21,519 nt of DNA, taken from NCBI GenBank assembly GCA_000437215.1, contig FR898616.1, forward strand, positions 1 to 21,519, read 5' to 3'. The translations under genes and the position numbers were made by a program. The notes below the pieces were generated by a model. That model worked only from the letters and a program-made list of their open reading frames with translations. It was not told the DNA's origin and did not search any database. The stretch is from Clostridium sp. CAG:440 (GTDB taxonomy: Bacteria; Bacillota; Clostridia; TANB77; CAG-508). This document shows, in pieces, positions 1 to 7,191 of the stretch; within the stretch, counting starts at the first letter, position 1; every line of letters starts with the position of its first letter.

Positions 1-34
1 TTATTAAAACATTTTAAAGTCCGCGTCTTTGTTC

Positions 35-577
35 TTATTCTTTTTTATCATCTAATAATAAATTTAATATTTTAGGATATATTTCAGAAGCATTTTGCTT
101 CCAATTGTCTACAATCCTTTTTGCACGTTCACGAGAACCTGCAAATGTCTTTACTTCAAAAATTGTTTCATTATTTTCGACTATTTTACATTTTATTGTA
201 TAATCATTTTCACTTTTTGGTGTAAATTCAGCAATAACTGAAGATTCTTCTTCTATAGTAGATAATTCTTTTTTAAATAAATTATCAGCTTTTAATTTTA
301 CAATACCAGGTAATACTTCTTTTGTAAGAGATAATGCATTTTTGCCTTCAGACGTAATTTTTATAAGTGGTTCTTCGTCTTTTGTATATATACCTACTAG
401 CTTTGAATCGATTAAATCAGTTAAAACTTGTTTATAATAGAAGTAATTAATATTATTTACAGAAGATACTATTTTAAATAAACCATCTTCTATAATATCA
501 CTATCTATTTGATTTAATAAATATAGTATTAAAACTTTATTTTCGGCCAAAGTAGTATTATCTGAATTAAATATCAT
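35..577 (-). CDS. DUF4364 family winged-helix protein
   Basis: A 180-residue protein of the DUF4364 type, a family of Clostridia and relatives whose N-terminal part resembles a winged-helix DNA-binding domain; its cellular role is not established. Residues about 8-80 carry the recognisable part: the family-typical LAENK start of helix 1, a second helical stretch around NYFYYKQVLTDLI, and a wing-like PLIKITSEGK segment. The C-terminal 100 residues are a mixed alpha/beta region without a motif I recognise. I chose the ATG at 575-577 because AAGGAG lies 8 bases upstream of it; a GTG at 586 in the same frame falls inside that ribosome binding site and is unlikely to be used. It is transcribed divergently from ldh. 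A transcription-regulator role is inference from the fold. Confidence 0.85.
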   Translation of the reverse strand: MIFNSDNTTLAENKVLILYLLNQIDSDIIEDGLFKIVSSVNNINYFYYKQVLTDLIDSKLVGIYTKDEEPLIKITSEGKNALSLTKEVLPGIVKLKADNLFKKELSTIEEESSVIAEFTPKSENDYTIKCKIVENNETIFEVKTFAGSRERAKRIVDNWKQNASEIYPKILNLLLDDKKE

Positions 578-606
578 AAATAGCACTCCTTACCTTATTT
601 TTTTGA

Positions 607-635
607 ATTATATCACGTTTATGAAAAAAAGTAAA
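607..635 (-). promoter_or_regulatory. Promoter of the DUF4364 gene
   Basis: On the minus strand TTTACT (630-635) and TATAAT (607-612) are separated by 17 bases, with a TG one base before the -10 (extended -10). Transcription would begin near 600, about 23 bases before the ATG at 577. Confidence 0.6.
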
Positions 636-643
636 ATAAATTC

Positions 644-672
644 TTTAAATTTTATAAAAATAGTGATATAAT
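644..672 (+). promoter_or_regulatory. Promoter of ldh
   Basis: TTTAAA (644-649) and a perfect TATAAT (667-672) are separated by 17 bases, with TG one base before the -10. Start would be near 679, giving a roughly 30-base leader that carries the AGAAAGGAG ribosome binding site of ldh (691-699). The -10 block GTGATATAAT is identical to that of the divergent promoter. Confidence 0.65.
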
Positions 673-707
673 ATATGATGCATTAAAGATAGAAAGGAGT
701 TATAAAT

Positions 708-1664
708 ATGAAAAAAGGAAAAGTAGTATTAGTAGGAACAGGATTTGTAGGAATGAGTATGGCATATTCAATGCTAAACAGAGGAGGCGTTAGTGAACTT
801 GTTTTAATAGATATAGATAAAGATAAAACAATAGGTGAGCAAATGGATTTATCACATGGTTTACCTTTTGCACCACAAAAAATGATAATCAAAGCAGGAG
901 ATTATGATGAATGTAAAGATGCTCAAATAGTTGTAATAACAGCAGGAATTGCTCAAAAACCAGGACAAACAAGATTGGAACTTGCTAAAACCAATACAAA
1001 AATAATGAAAAGTATAACACAAAGCATAATGGCAAGTGGATTTAATGGAATAATAATTGTTGCAAGTAATCCAGTTGATTTAATGACATATGTTGTAGCA
1101 AAAGTTTCTGGTTTACCAAAAAATCAAGTATTTGGTTCAGGTACAGTTTTAGATACTGCACGTTTAAGATATATAATGTCTGGTTATTTAAAGGTATCTA
1201 GTAAAAATATACATGCATATATAATGGGGGAACATGGAGATTCTTCATTTGTTCCATGGAATCATGCATATGTTGGATGTAAAAAAGTTACAGATGTAAT
1301 GGCAGATAATAACCATCCAATGAAAGATTTAGAAAAAATTCACGAAGATGTAGTTAATGCTGCATATGAAATTATAGAGAAGAAGAAGGCAACTTATTAT
1401 GGAATTGGTATGGCATTAAGTAAAATTGTTAAATCTGTAATTGACAACGATAATTCTATTTTAACAGTATCTACATATTTAAAAGATGGTCAATATGGTC
1501 AAGATGATATTTATATAGGTGTCCCAGCAATTATTAATTCTAAAGGTGTTAGGGAATTATTAGAATTAGAATTAAATAAAACAGAACAAGAAAAACTTGA
1601 TAATAGTTGCAAGATTATTAAAGAAATGAGAGAAGAGTCAATTGATAAAATAATAGAAGAATAA
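708..1664 (+). CDS. ldh: L-lactate dehydrogenase
   Basis: Cytoplasmic NAD-dependent enzyme that reduces pyruvate to L-lactate and regenerates NAD+ in fermentation. The 318 residues match the usual length. The Rossmann motif GTGFVG is at residues 10-15. The active-site loop AQKPGQTRL holds Gln83 (the residue that favours pyruvate over oxaloacetate) and Arg89. Asn121 is in ASNPVD, Asp149 and Arg152 in LDTARLR, and the catalytic His176 in GEHGDS. Arg154 and His169 match the two positions that bind fructose 1,6-bisphosphate in allosteric bacterial enzymes (Arg173 and His188 in standard numbering), so activation by FBP is likely. The gene stands alone between its own promoter and a terminator. A malate dehydrogenase is less likely because of Gln83. 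Confidence 0.95.
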   Translation: MKKGKVVLVGTGFVGMSMAYSMLNRGGVSELVLIDIDKDKTIGEQMDLSHGLPFAPQKMIIKAGDYDECKDAQIVVITAGIAQKPGQTRLELAKTNTKIMKSITQSIMASGFNGIIIVASNPVDLMTYVVAKVSGLPKNQVFGSGTVLDTARLRYIMSGYLKVSSKNIHAYIMGEHGDSSFVPWNHAYVGCKKVTDVMADNNHPMKDLEKIHEDVVNAAYEIIEKKKATYYGIGMALSKIVKSVIDNDNSILTVSTYLKDGQYGQDDIYIGVPAIINSKGVRELLELELNKTEQEKLDNSCKIIKEMREESIDKIIEE

Positions 1665-1671
1665 AAATTAA

Positions 1672-1700
1672 GGCTACTAAACTTTTTAGTAGTCTTTTTT
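1672..1700 (+). terminator. Rho-independent terminator of ldh
   Basis: Ten-base-pair stem (1672-1681 with 1685-1694, one G-U pair) with a 3-base loop, followed by six T (1695-1700), starting 7 bases after the ldh stop codon. Confidence 0.9.
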
Positions 1701-1781
1701 ATAAATTATTAATTTAATGATATTTTCTTTATATAATTATAATTATTTTTACATAAAATATAAAAAAAAGTTTAAAACTGG

Positions 1782-1810
1782 TTGACATACGGCTGAAAGC
1801 ATTGTATAAT
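1782..1810 (+). promoter_or_regulatory. Strong promoter of the S10 ribosomal cluster / leader RNA
   Basis: A perfect consensus sigma-A-type promoter: TTGACA (1782-1787), 17-base spacer, TATAAT (1805-1810). Transcription should start near 1817. It is the only strong promoter seen upstream of rpsJ and sits 325 bases before its start codon. Confidence 0.9.
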
Positions 1811-1816
1811 ATATAA

Positions 1817-2020
1817 GCATGAGTTTAGCGTTGAAACCAAATGTGGCTACGTCTCTACGGAATTAAGGGATGGAGGGAACTTTGGTGGAGTATGTCATGG
1901 CAAAGACCAGGCGGTAAGTTAAGAAAGCTCTGAAATCCGTAAAGTTAGAGCAATCATATGCATAAAAATGTATAAACATAGCACACTTATCCCAAAATCA
2001 TCATGCATATTGGGATTTTT
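1817..2020 (+). ncRNA. Candidate structured non-coding RNA or leader upstream of rpsJ
   Basis: This gene-free segment of about 204 nt runs from the predicted transcription start to a terminator-like hairpin. The sequence shows: a possible closing helix between the 5' end GCAT (1817-1820) and ATGC (1958-1961); a hairpin CTTTG/CAAAG (1880-1884 with 1901-1905); a hairpin GCTCT/AGAGC (1927-1931 with 1947-1951); and a 12-position pairing with two mismatches between 1853-1864 and 1933-1944. The last pairing involves the loop of the GCTCT hairpin, so it makes a pseudoknot. I see no open reading frame and none of the motifs I know of T-box, SAM, FMN, TPP, cobalamin, SRP, tmRNA or RNase P RNA. It could be an independent small RNA (the raiA-type RNA of Clostridia has similar size and pseudoknots, but I cannot confirm identity from memory) or a regulatory leader of the S10 operon. 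Confidence 0.55.
1989..2020 (+). terminator. Terminator-like hairpin between the leader RNA and rpsJ
   Basis: ATCCCAA (1989-1995) pairs with TTGGGAT (2010-2016) across a 14-base loop and is followed by a short T run (2016-2020). The stem is only 7 base pairs, so partial termination with read-through into rpsJ is more likely than a full stop. GGGAT at 1867-1871 could pair with ATCCC (1989-1993) instead and would break this stem. Confidence 0.55.
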
Positions 2021-2025
2021 ATATA

Positions 2026-2134
2026 GGTGATATTCAAAACACCAGAGTGCGTTTTAACTTGCCAACTAGTAATTTTAAACAAAGGCTTAAGTAAAGCCTA
2101 AAAACATTATTTTATAAAAGGAGGGAAAATTACA
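2026..2134 (+). promoter_or_regulatory. Proximal leader of rpsJ
   Basis: The last 109 bases before rpsJ contain two small hairpins, GGTG/CACC (2026-2029 with 2040-2043) and AGGCTT/AAGCCT (2083-2088 with 2094-2099). A strong AGGAGGG ribosome binding site lies about ten bases before the ATG. No T run follows the second hairpin, so it is not a terminator. No second promoter of good quality is visible. Confidence 0.4.
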
Positions 2135-2461
2135 ATGGCAAAAAGTACAGTAGTAACTAGCGAAAAAATAAGAATAAGACTAAAAGCTTATGACCATGTA
2201 GTTTTAGATCAGTCTGCTGAAAAAATAGTAGATACTGCTAAAAAAACAGGAGCAAAGGTATCAGGTCCTATTCCACTACCAACACAAAAGGAAATAGTAA
2301 CAATTTTACGTTCTCCACACAAATACAAAGATTCAAGAGAACAATTTGAAATGAGAACACATAAAAGAGTTATCGATATTCTTTACCCAACACAAAAAAC
2401 AGTTGACAGTCTAATGAAATTAGAATTACCAGCTGGTGTTGATATAGAAATAAAATTATAA
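2135..2461 (+). CDS. rpsJ: 30S ribosomal protein S10
   Basis: Component of the 30S head near the A site, also known as NusE in transcription antitermination complexes. It has 108 residues, a few more than usual (about 102) because of a short N-terminal extension before the conserved core. The core RIRLKAYDHVVLDQSAE starts at about residue 12 and is followed by the GPIPLPT segment of the extended loop and by RTHKRVIDI near residue 70. It opens the S10 cluster and is the first gene after the strong promoter and structured leader. It is separated from rplC by 95 bases that hold a hairpin, one of the longer gaps in the cluster. Confidence 0.98.
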   Translation: MAKSTVVTSEKIRIRLKAYDHVVLDQSAEKIVDTAKKTGAKVSGPIPLPTQKEIVTILRSPHKYKDSREQFEMRTHKRVIDILYPTQKTVDSLMKLELPAGVDIEIKL

Positions 2462-2492
2462 TCTGCATATAAATGTAGAAACAAAAAACCAA

Positions 2493-2532
2493 GCTGGTAT
2501 AACATTTTAAAAATGCAATTTAATATATCAGC
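2493..2532 (+). promoter_or_regulatory. Hairpin in the rpsJ-rplC spacer
   Basis: GCTGGTAT (2493-2500) pairs with ATATCAGC (2525-2532), eight pairs with one G-U. The loop can form a further small A/T hairpin. It ends 24 bases before rplC, so it does not occlude the ribosome binding site. It may be an mRNA processing or stability element; no T run follows. Confidence 0.4.
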
Positions 2533-2556
2533 CAATAGTTAGGAGGAAAATTTAAA

Positions 2557-3192
2557 ATGAAAAAAGGAATAATCGGAAGAAAAATTGGAATGACACAAAT
2601 ATTTGATGAAAAAGGAAACGTAATTCCAGTAACAGTTATAGAAGCTGGACCATGTGTAGTAGCACAAGTAAAAACAGTAGAAACTGATGGTTATGATGCT
2701 ATACAATTAGGATTTGGCGAAATTAAAGACAAACATATAAACAAACCAGAAAAAGGACATTTTGCAAAAGCAAAATTGGCAAACAAAAAACATTTAAGAG
2801 AATTCAGATTAGATTCATTAGAAGGAATCAAAGTTGGAGATGAACTTAAAGCAGATGTTTTTGAAGCTGGAGATAAAATAGATGTTCAAGGAACATCAAA
2901 AGGAAAAGGTTTCCAAGGTGTTATAAAAAGACATGGACAACACAGAGGACCAATGGGACATGGATCTATGTATCATAGAAGACCAGGTTCAATGGGACCA
3001 ACTTCAACACCAGGTAGAGTATTTAAAGGTAAAAGACTTCCAGGACATATGGGAAGAGTTACAGTTACAATTCAAAACCTAGATGTTGTTAGAGTTGACT
3101 TAGATAAAAATGTAATATTAGTAAAAGGAAGTGTTCCTGGAGCAAAAGGAGCAATTCTAAAAGTAAAATCAGCTGTAAAGGCTAGTAAATAA
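2557..3192 (+). CDS. rplC: 50S ribosomal protein L3
   Basis: Early-assembly protein of the 50S subunit whose long loop reaches towards the peptidyl transferase centre. The 211 residues agree with the usual size. The N-terminus KKGIIGRKIGMTQIFDEKG is the family signature, and the central glycine-, histidine- and arginine-rich extension (around residues 125-165, with HRGPMGHGSMYHRRPGSMG) is the loop that enters rRNA. The start has AGGAGG 8-13 bases upstream. It is followed by rplD after 21 bases. Confidence 0.98.
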   Translation: MKKGIIGRKIGMTQIFDEKGNVIPVTVIEAGPCVVAQVKTVETDGYDAIQLGFGEIKDKHINKPEKGHFAKAKLANKKHLREFRLDSLEGIKVGDELKADVFEAGDKIDVQGTSKGKGFQGVIKRHGQHRGPMGHGSMYHRRPGSMGPTSTPGRVFKGKRLPGHMGRVTVTIQNLDVVRVDLDKNVILVKGSVPGAKGAILKVKSAVKASK

Positions 3193-3213
3193 TAGGAAGG
3201 AGGAAATAAAATC

Positions 3214-3837
3214 ATGCCAAAAGTAGATGTATACGATATAAAAGGTAAAAAAGTTAGTGATGTTGAATTAGCAGATAGTGTATTTGGAATTGAACCAAAT
3301 GAAGCAGTAGTACATAGCGTACTTGTAAATTATTTAGCTAATCAAAGACAAGGTACACAAAGTACAAAAACAAGAGCAGAAGTTCGTGGTGGTGGTAAAA
3401 AACCATGGAGACAAAAAGGAACAGGTAGAGCAAGACAAGGAAGTATTAGAGCTCCACAATGGATAAAAGGTGGTATAGCTTTAGGACCAAAACCTCGTTC
3501 ATACAAATATACAGTAAATAAAAAAGAAAGAAGACTTGCTATTAAGTCAATATTAAGTTCTAAAGTATTAGAAAAAGAATTAACAGTAGTAGATAAATTA
3601 GAATTAGCTGAAATCAAAACAAAAACAATGGTAAAAGCTTTATCAGATTTAAAAGTAGAAGGAACAACATTAATTATCCTTCCAGAACAAAATAAAAATG
3701 TTTTAATGTCAGCAAGAAATATTGAAGGTGTAAAAACAATTTTAATAAACAACATTAATGTATTTGATTTATTAAAATACAATAAATTAGTTCTACCTCT
3801 AGAAACTGTTAAAAAATTAGAGGAGGTGTACGCATAA
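3214..3837 (+). CDS. rplD: 50S ribosomal protein L4
   Basis: L4 binds domain I of 23S rRNA and lines the peptide exit tunnel. In E. coli it also represses the S10 operon, though that mechanism is not general. The 207 residues fit. The tunnel loop is seen as KTRAEVRGGGKKPWRQKGTG near residues 50-70, followed by ARQGSIRAPQWIKGG. The stop codon overlaps the rplW start as TAATG, which suggests translational coupling. AGGAGG precedes the start by about 10 bases. Confidence 0.98.
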   Translation: MPKVDVYDIKGKKVSDVELADSVFGIEPNEAVVHSVLVNYLANQRQGTQSTKTRAEVRGGGKKPWRQKGTGRARQGSIRAPQWIKGGIALGPKPRSYKYTVNKKERRLAIKSILSSKVLEKELTVVDKLELAEIKTKTMVKALSDLKVEGTTLIILPEQNKNVLMSARNIEGVKTILINNINVFDLLKYNKLVLPLETVKKLEEVYA

Positions 3838-4184
3838 TGTTACCAGAGGAAATTATAATAAGACCAGTTGTTACAGAAAAAAGTAACGATGAATTACAAC
3901 AAGGAAAATATACTTTCGAAGTAAACAAAAAAGCGACAAAAGTTCAAATAGCAAATGCTGTTGAAAAACTTTTTGAAGTTAAAGTATTAAAAGTAAATAC
4001 AATGACTGTAAAAGGAAAAACAAAAAGAGTTGGATACCATGTAGGAAAAACATCAGATTGGAAAAAAGCTATAGTTACTATAGATACAGAATTATCTGAA
4101 AAAACTTACTTAGGTAAAGGCGGAAAAGAAGTAAAAATGTCTAAGAAATACAAAGATTCAATTGATGAATTTATGGGAGCTTAG
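3837..4184 (+). CDS. rplW: 50S ribosomal protein L23
   Basis: L23 sits at the exit of the ribosomal tunnel and is a docking site for trigger factor and SRP. The signature IIRPVVTEKS lies at residues 7-16. The conserved tail of the fold (VTIDTEL) is followed by about 25 extra residues rich in Lys and Gly, making 115 residues against the common 95-100. The start overlaps the rplD stop by one base, and AGGAGG lies inside the end of rplD. Confidence 0.97.
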   Translation: MLPEEIIIRPVVTEKSNDELQQGKYTFEVNKKATKVQIANAVEKLFEVKVLKVNTMTVKGKTKRVGYHVGKTSDWKKAIVTIDTELSEKTYLGKGGKEVKMSKKYKDSIDEFMGA

Positions 4185-4198
4185 AAAATAATAATTAT

Positions 4199-4212
4199 CG
4201 GGAAAGAACCCG
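4199..4212 (+). promoter_or_regulatory. Small GC hairpin before rplB
   Basis: CGGG (4199-4202) pairs with CCCG (4209-4212) across a 6-base loop in the 97-base rplW-rplB spacer. It is noticeably GC-rich for this genome. Its role is unknown; it may be an mRNA stability or processing element. Confidence 0.3.
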
Positions 4213-4281
4213 GAAAATAAAGAATATCTGCAAATGGAGCAGGAAAAAATCCATTAAAAAATATAAAGGAGAGATTAAATC

Positions 4282-5109
4282 ATGGGAATGAAATCATTTA
4301 AACCATATACACCATCTAGAAGAAACATGACTGTATCTACATTTGAAGAAGTTACTAAAAAAACTCCTGAAAAATCTTTATTAGCTACAAAAAAGAAAAA
4401 TGCAGGAAGAAATTCATATGGTAGAATAACAGTACGTCATCAAGGTGGAGGAAATAGACAAAAATATAGAATAATAGATTTTAAAAGAAATAAAGACAAT
4501 ATGGAAGCTACAGTTATTGGAATTGAATATGATCCAAATCGTAGCAGTAATATAGCTTTAATCCAATATGAAGATGGAGAAAAAGCATATATATTAGCAC
4601 CACAAGGAATTACGGATGGAAGTAAAGTAGTATCTGGAGAAAGTGTTGATATTAAACCAGGAAACTGTATGCCAATATCAAGTATTCCAGTAGGTACTTT
4701 AATTCATAATATAGAATTAAATCCAGGTCAAGGTGGAAAATTAGTTAAAGCTGCAGGTCAAAGTGCACAACTTATGGCTAAAGAAGGAAAATATGCACAT
4801 GTAAGACTTCCTTCAGGAGAAATGAGATTAATACTTGCAAAATGTAGAGCAACAGTAGGTGTTTTAGGAAACTCAGATCATGAAAATGTTAAATTAGGTA
4901 AAGCTGGTAGAAAAAGACATATGGGAATTAGACCAACAGTTAGAGGTTCTGTAATGAACCCAGTAGATCACCCTCATGGTGGTGGTGAAGGTAAAGCACC
5001 AGTAGGACACGCTGGACCATTAACTCCTTGGGGTAAACCAGCTCTTGGATATAAGACAAGAAATAAGAAAAAATTATCTAACAAATTTATAGTTAAGAGA
5101 AGAAAATAG
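4282..5109 (+). CDS. rplB: 50S ribosomal protein L2
   Basis: L2 is among the most conserved ribosomal proteins and is needed for subunit association and peptidyl transferase activity. The 275 residues are the normal length. The RNA-binding domain includes RITVRHQGGGNRQKYRIIDF at about residues 49-68. The C-terminal signature VDHPHGGGEGKAPVGHAG near residue 230 contains the conserved histidine implicated at the peptidyl transferase centre. The start ATG is 8 bases after AAAGGAGA; a second in-frame ATG two codons later is a less likely start. Confidence 0.98.
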   Translation: MGMKSFKPYTPSRRNMTVSTFEEVTKKTPEKSLLATKKKNAGRNSYGRITVRHQGGGNRQKYRIIDFKRNKDNMEATVIGIEYDPNRSSNIALIQYEDGEKAYILAPQGITDGSKVVSGESVDIKPGNCMPISSIPVGTLIHNIELNPGQGGKLVKAAGQSAQLMAKEGKYAHVRLPSGEMRLILAKCRATVGVLGNSDHENVKLGKAGRKRHMGIRPTVRGSVMNPVDHPHGGGEGKAPVGHAGPLTPWGKPALGYKTRNKKKLSNKFIVKRRK

Positions 5110-5130
5110 GAAAAGGAGGAAATATAGGAT

Positions 5131-5415
5131 ATGTCAAGATCAAGTAAGAAAAAACCATTCGTAGAAGAAAAATTATTAAAAAGAGTAGAATCTATGAATG
5201 AAACTGGAAGTAAAGAAGTTTTAAAGACATGGTCAAGAGCTTCTACAATATATCCACAAATGGTTGGTCATACAATAGCTGTTCATGATGGAAGAAAACA
5301 TGTTCCAATCTATATAACAGAAGAAATGATTGGCCATAAATTAGGTGAATTTGCTCCTACAAGAACTTTCAAAGGTCATGCTGGAGAAAAAACATCAAAT
5401 ACAAAAAATAATTAA
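5131..5415 (+). CDS. rpsS: 30S ribosomal protein S19
   Basis: S19 lies in the 30S head and forms a bridge to the 50S subunit. It has 94 residues, as usual. It starts with SRSSKKKPFV and carries WSRASTIYPQMVGHTIAVHDG at about 34-54 and LGEFAPTRTFKGH near the C-terminus, all family hallmarks. AAAGGAGG precedes the start. It is followed by a 66-base spacer with a hairpin before rplV. Confidence 0.98.
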   Translation: MSRSSKKKPFVEEKLLKRVESMNETGSKEVLKTWSRASTIYPQMVGHTIAVHDGRKHVPIYITEEMIGHKLGEFAPTRTFKGHAGEKTSNTKNN

Positions 5416-5438
5416 AAGAGAATAAACTTAAAAGTGAA

Positions 5439-5455
5439 ATCAGATTTAATCTGAT
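5439..5455 (+). promoter_or_regulatory. Perfect 7-bp hairpin before rplV
   Basis: ATCAGAT (5439-5445) and ATCTGAT (5449-5455) form a perfect stem with a 3-base loop, about 14 bases upstream of the rplV ribosome binding site. No T run follows. It may be an mRNA processing or stability element in the S19-L22 junction. Confidence 0.35.
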
Positions 5456-5481
5456 ATCCAATTAATAAGGAGGGAAAAATA

Positions 5482-5838
5482 GTGGAAGAAACAACAATAG
5501 TAAAAGAAGCAAATGCAACTCTTAAATATGCAAGAATATCAGCTAGAAAAGTAAAAATAGTTGCAGACTTAATAAGAGGAAAAGATGTAGATGAAGCTTT
5601 AGCAATTGTTAAATTTACACCAAAAGCTTCTTCAGAAATAATTGAAAAACTATTAAAATCAGCTATAGCAAATGCTGAAAATAACCACGAGATGAAAGCA
5701 GAAAACCTATATGTTGCTGAAATATATGCAAACCAAGGCCCAACATTAAAAAGAATTAGACCAGCTGCAAAAGGTAGTGCTGTAAGAATAAGAAAAAGAA
5801 CAAGTCATATAACAATAGTTTTAAAGGAAAGAGATTAA
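5482..5838 (+). CDS. rplV: 50S ribosomal protein L22
   Basis: L22 contacts all domains of 23S rRNA; its beta-hairpin lines the exit tunnel beside L4. The 118 residues fit the family. The recognisable parts are ARISARKVKIVADLIRGKDV near residues 17-36, and the tunnel hairpin and tail GPTLKRIRPAAKGSAVRIRK near 88-107. The start is GTG at 5482, set 7 bases after a strong AAGGAGGG; no upstream ATG is in frame, so this is one of the few non-ATG starts in the cluster. Confidence 0.97.
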   Translation: MEETTIVKEANATLKYARISARKVKIVADLIRGKDVDEALAIVKFTPKASSEIIEKLLKSAIANAENNHEMKAENLYVAEIYANQGPTLKRIRPAAKGSAVRIRKRTSHITIVLKERD

Positions 5839-5862
5839 TAAGAAAAGGAGGCCAAGTTAGAA

Positions 5863-6519
5863 ATGGGACAAAAAGTACATCCAACAGGTGTGAGAGTTGG
5901 AATTATTAAAGATTGGAATTCTAAATGGTATGCAGATTCTAAAAATTTTGCAGATTATTTAGTTGAAGATCAAAAAATCCGTAAATTTTTAAAGAAAAAA
6001 TTATACGCTGCTGGAATTTCAAAAATAGAGATTGAAAGAACAGCTAAAATAGTTAAAATTAATTTATATACAGCTAAACCAGGAATTGTTATTGGAAAAG
6101 GTGGAGCTGGAGCAGATGCAGTTAAACAAGAAGTTGCAAAACTAATAGGTAAAGAGGTTAACTTAAATATTGTTGAAGTTAAACAAGCAGATACAGATGC
6201 ACAATTAGTTGCTGAAAATATCGCTATGCAATTAGAAAGAAGAATTTCATTCAGAAGAGCTATGAAACAATGTATGCAAAAAGCTCTAAAATCAGGTGCT
6301 TTAGGTATAAAAACTGCAGTATCTGGAAGATTAGGTGGAGCTGACATGGCTAGAACTGAATTCTATAAAGAAGGAAATATTCCACTTCAAACTTTAAGAG
6401 CTGATATTGATTATGGATTTGCTGAAGCAGATACAACATATGGAAAAATCGGTGTAAAAGTTTGGATATATAAAGGTGAAGTTCTTCCAGCTAAGAAAGT
6501 GGAAGGAGGAGACAAATAA
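5863..6519 (+). CDS. rpsC: 30S ribosomal protein S3
   Basis: S3 sits at the mRNA entry channel and helps unwind structured messages together with S4 and S5. The 218 residues match. The type II KH domain has its GKGG loop at residues 78-81 (within GIVIGKGGAGADAV), and the C-terminal domain starts around SFRRAMKQCMQKALKSGALG. The conserved N-terminus GQKVHPTGVRVG supports the ATG chosen, 12 bases after AAAGGAGG. The TAA stop overlaps the rplP ATG by one base. Confidence 0.98.
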   Translation: MGQKVHPTGVRVGIIKDWNSKWYADSKNFADYLVEDQKIRKFLKKKLYAAGISKIEIERTAKIVKINLYTAKPGIVIGKGGAGADAVKQEVAKLIGKEVNLNIVEVKQADTDAQLVAENIAMQLERRISFRRAMKQCMQKALKSGALGIKTAVSGRLGGADMARTEFYKEGNIPLQTLRADIDYGFAEADTTYGKIGVKVWIYKGEVLPAKKVEGGDK

Positions 6520-6962
6520 TGCCATTAATGCCAAAAAGATCAAAATTTAGAAAAATGCAAAAAGGTAGAATGAGAGGAAAAGCAACAAGAGGAAATAAAG
6601 TTACAGATGGAGAATATGGAATACAAGCTGTAACAGCTGGTTTAATTACAGGGAACCAAATAGAAGCTGCCCGTATTGCTATGACTCGTTACATAAAAAG
6701 AGGTGGTAAAGTTTGGATTAAAATATTCCCAGACAAACCAATAACATCAAAACCAATTGGTACTCGTATGGGTAAAGGTAAAGGTGCTCCTGAATACTGG
6801 GTAGCAGTAGTAAAACCAGGAAGAGTTATGTTCGAAATTTCTGGAGTATCAGAAGATGTTGCTAAAGAAGCATTAAGACTTGCAATGAATAAACTACCAA
6901 ATAAAACAAAAATAATCACAAGAGAAACTGAAAAGGTAGGTGATAGTGATGAAGATAAATAA
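6519..6962 (+). CDS. rplP: 50S ribosomal protein L16
   Basis: L16 helps position the A-site tRNA on the 50S subunit. The signature MPKRSKFRKMQKGRMRG occupies residues 4-20, and IPD-like KIFPDKPITSKPIGTRMGKG appears at about 69-88. Its 147 residues are normal. The start is the ATG overlapping the rpsC stop (TAATG), with AGGAGG in the end of rpsC; the in-frame ATG three codons later gives the common MPKR start and cannot be excluded. Its 3' end overlaps rpmC by 14 bases. Confidence 0.98.
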   Translation: MPLMPKRSKFRKMQKGRMRGKATRGNKVTDGEYGIQAVTAGLITGNQIEAARIAMTRYIKRGGKVWIKIFPDKPITSKPIGTRMGKGKGAPEYWVAVVKPGRVMFEISGVSEDVAKEALRLAMNKLPNKTKIITRETEKVGDSDEDK

Positions 6963-7155
6963 AATTAGAGAAATGTCTTCACCAGAGCTAGAAAAAGAAT
7001 TAGGTGAACTAAAAACAGAATTATTTAAATTAAAATTTAGTTTAGCTACAAATGGATTAGACAATCCAATGAAAATTAAAGAAGTTAGAAGAGATATAGC
7101 TAAAATAAATACTGTATTAACAGAAAGAAAAATTGAAGAAGCAAAAAAAGCATAG
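6949..7155 (+). CDS. rpmC: 50S ribosomal protein L29
   Basis: Small helical-hairpin protein at the tunnel exit near L23. From the ATG at 6949 it has 68 residues: KINKIREMSSPELEKELGEL, then the conserved ELFKLKFSLATNG and the RRDIAKINTVLTER helix. Two GTG codons lie just upstream (6940 and 6946) in the same frame, but ATG gives the family-typical start (MKI, then REM/REL). AGGTAGGTG a few bases upstream serves as ribosome binding site. The start lies inside the end of rplP, which suggests translational coupling. Confidence 0.96.
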   Translation: MKINKIREMSSPELEKELGELKTELFKLKFSLATNGLDNPMKIKEVRRDIAKINTVLTERKIEEAKKA

Positions 7156-7191
7156 TTAATACCATATATTTCTAAGAAAGGAGAAATCTAA

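Noticed and set aside
586..586. GTG at 586 as start of the DUF4364 gene
   Set aside because: It overlaps the ribosome binding site AAGGAG that serves the ATG at 577.
708..892. Reverse-strand open frames antiparallel to ldh, rplD, rpsC and other genes
   Set aside because: They lie opposite well-identified genes, lack ribosome binding sites and show composition typical of the reverse complement of AT-rich coding DNA.
1817..2020. Structured segment as tmRNA, SRP RNA, RNase P RNA or a T-box
   Set aside because: The hallmark motifs I know for these RNAs (for example the SRP tetraloop region, the T-box GGTGG-ACCGCG bulge, or a tRNA-like end with a tag frame) are not present.
2083..2099. AGGCTT/AAGCCT hairpin before rpsJ as a terminator
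   Set aside because: It is followed by A residues, not T, and the operon clearly continues.
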